Shown here: positions 62,347-64,000 of the stretch, one piece after another
Layout of the letters: each line of letters opens with the position of its first letter
How positions within the stretch are numbered: position 1 is the stretch's first letter
Assembly (NCBI GenBank): GCA_022709365.1
Contig: JAKLIY010000006.1
Span: forward strand, 62,001-126,000
Length of the DNA stretch: 64,000 bases
Origin: Pseudomonadota bacterium
GTDB lineage: Bacteria; Pseudomonadota; Gammaproteobacteria; Competibacterales; Competibacteraceae
Direction: 5' to 3'
Translations under genes and position numbers: made by a program
Notes under the pieces: generated by a model
The model's database searches: none
Told to the model about the DNA's origin: nothing
What the model saw: the letters and a program-made list of their open reading frames with translations, nothing else

Positions 62347-63882
62347 TTAATTCTACTTTGTCAGAACACATGCCACTATTCGTTAAGTTGTTGTTTACGA
62401 TAGGCAGAATCAATAGCGGCTTGGCGCTTACGATGACGAACTTCCATTTGACGCAAGACTTCCTCCAAGGTCGTATCGCGTCGCGGTAAGCATTGATTCA
62501 AGAGCGCCCGAATATCCCGGCCACTCAATAAGGGGTGGGTTGGACGATGCCGTAATCGCTCTTCAAGCTGGAACAGCATGGCCATCATGACCAACGCCAT
62601 GTGATGATGCCAACCGCGCCAACTGCGGACTTGGTAATCCCCCAGGCCCACGTCTTGTTTGCCAGTTTGTAAGGCCCGCTCCACCCAGTAACGTTGCCCT
62701 TGCATAAAGGCCAGGCGGGAGACCGACGTCTCCGCCGGGGCGTTGCTCAGACTATATTTGAGTTCAGTGGGTGTGGCGACGTCGCGACGGACGATCAGGG
62801 GCCATCGGTGGGCTTGGGCTTCCTGGCCATCCCACAACCACACCCGCCGATGGAGGATATCGACCTGTAACGGCCCCTTGGTACCCTCTCGCAAGGTGAC
62901 CCGTTGCCAAACACAGGCCGGTTGTTGTTGTGCCTAGTGATCCACCCGGAGCGCCGGGGTTTGGGGCTGCAACGCGATGGGTGGCCACCCGCGCGAGGTG
63001 GTCGGTGGCGGAACGACCGGCTCCGGATTCACCAGAGAGATGTGCTGATCTTTATGGACATCGCCGACAAAGATTTCGCCATCCGCGTCCAAGGCGCGCA
63101 GCAACCCGGGATCACTGCCATAAAAACCATCAAAGCCGACCCAGGCAAAACCGATCCGCTGTTGGCGAGCATGCCGGATCATGGCCAGCGCCAAATCGGC
63201 TTTGCGTTGAAAACCCCGGTGCGCTTTGGGAATCCCCGCCGCTTGGCAGCGACGGTCGTCGTCCGTCCAGTTCTTGGGCAAAAACAACCGTTCATCAATC
63301 AAGGTCGCGTCCGAACCCCGATTCAAGGCGGCAAACACCCCCATTTGGCCGTTATCCACTTTACCGATTTGGCCACACCACTGCCGAGCCACGCCGACCG
63401 AATGGTGGCCTTTCTTCGGAACGCCGCTCTCATCAATCGTTAACGAGGTGTCTTCATCATTCCCTAACCGCTGGCTGGCCTCTTGGGCAATTTGGTCGAG
63501 AACCGCCCGCTCAGACCACGCCGACTCACTCAGCATGTGCTGTAACACTTGATGATCGGCGTCCGGTACCGCCTCTTCCATCCGCTCCATGTTCTTGGTC
63601 TCGGCCTGGATCAACCCTTGCACATACTGCTGCGCGGCCGTCTCAACGGTCCGCGTTCGTTGGCGGAAATGACCCCCAAACCGACCACAAAAGGCCAGGA
63701 ATCGCCGACCGATCCCGGCCAGCAAGCCGCCCGCCTCCGTTTCTGCGGTTGCGTCTTTTTTACTGCCTCTGGAGAAATCTCTTTCATCGAGTTACCTCAT
63801 CCACCTTGCCTTGTAATCAAAATCGGATTATGTTTATTTATAAATATAAATCAAAAATATAAATCTGACAAAGTAGAATTAA
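62347..63882 (-). mobile_element. IS701-like insertion sequence
   Basis: The element has 15-bp perfect terminal inverted repeats, TTCTACTTTGTCAGA at 62351-62365 and its reverse complement at 63864-63878. Each is flanked outside by TTAA (62347-62350, 63879-63882), a 4-bp target duplication of the YTAR type known for IS701. The IS proper is 62351-63878, 1528 bp. It inserted next to the decayed GT2 gene. Confidence 0.85.
62376..63725 (-). pseudogene. IS701-family transposase interrupted by TAG
   Basis: A single frame runs from TTG 63725 to 62376 with one TAG at 62934-62936 (reads ...LRVDH-stop-AQQQPACVW...). The first part has DESGVPKKGHHSVGVARQWCGQIGKVDNGQ and GFAWVGFDGFYGSDP. The second has REGTKGPLQVDILHRRVWLW, WVERALQTGKQDVGLGDYQVRSWRGWHHHMALVMMAM, with the D-D-E catalytic pattern of DDE_5 transposases. 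An ATG with RBS at 63787 (MKEISPEAVKK) is in another frame, hinting at a second lesion near the start. Confidence 0.85.
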
Positions 63883-64000
63883 TTAAATGGTTCTTGGACT
63901 GTTCTTGTGGAGTCGAGTACAAGCATGTATCATTTAAGCTTTACTAAATTTTTTTGATAGGTTTATGCTGTTAAAAAAACAGCAATAAAATGAGGGAAAC
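63883..64000. other. AT-rich sequence right of the IS
   Basis: 118 bp beyond the IS right end, AT-rich with an A-run and a small CTGTT/AACAG hairpin (63967-63984). No gene can be supported; it may be the leader of a gene outside the window. Confidence 0.4.

Overview
The window is a high-GC gammaproteobacterial chromosome segment. The family content and gene neighbourhoods (priA/actP, argS, rsgA|orn, aroQ-accB-accC-prmA, fis, rnfABCDGEH next to nifLA, a SUF-only Fe-S system) suggest a nitrogen-fixing gammaproteobacterium. The acetate permease plus nif/rnf genes would fit a Competibacter/Contendobacter-type organism, but that genus-level guess is inference.

Layout. 1-16.9 kb is mostly housekeeping: the priA end, DUF485-actP acetate uptake, a CBS/nucleotidyltransferase regulator, argS with a SPOR-less FtsN-like stub, a YbaK-HDOD fusion, a small monooxygenase/hydrolase pair, tRNA-Leu(CAA), a DMT exporter, an rRNA methyltransferase, and a glucan cluster (glycoamylase-like enzyme, MalK-type ATPase, GH1 beta-glucosidase). 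16.95-22.42 kb is an accessory island bracketed by an imperfect 44-bp inverted repeat. It holds a broken phage-type GH108 endolysin and an integrase-less array of integron gene cassettes with recognisable attC sites (a CALIN). The cassettes carry a frameshifted GIY-YIG/cold-shock protein, a reverse transcriptase of the UG/Abi-like kind, a small membrane protein and a toxin-antitoxin pair.

22.4-41 kb returns to core genes: a LysE exporter, rsgA|orn, a YoeB/Phd-type TA pair, a rhodanese, a TerD-trypsin fusion, yrfG-cysQ, zapE, hemH, pip-dtd, aroQ-accBC-prmA, fis, a DAHP synthase. 41-49 kb is a suf operon (Rrf2 regulator, sufB, C, D, S, U, T) that has been invaded twice. An AT-rich single gene cassette lies between sufB and sufC, flanked by TTAGAC direct repeats and ending in an attC-like hairpin. 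A MITE-like element plus an AT-rich methyltransferase gene lies between sufU and sufT. 49-51.5 kb holds serC and serA.

51.5-59.8 kb is a nitrogen-fixation regulatory and electron-supply block: rnfABCDGEH on the minus strand, divergent from nifLA on the plus strand. The 291-bp spacer holds one NifA-type UAS (TGT-N10-ACA) midway between two outward-facing sigma-54 -24/-12 promoters. NifL here is short and has only one PAS domain. 59.8-64 kb has a glycosyltransferase interrupted in frame by a dispersed GC-rich repeat, a DinJ/YafQ-type TA pair, a decayed GT2-DUF2304 pair and an IS701-like insertion sequence with an internal stop codon.
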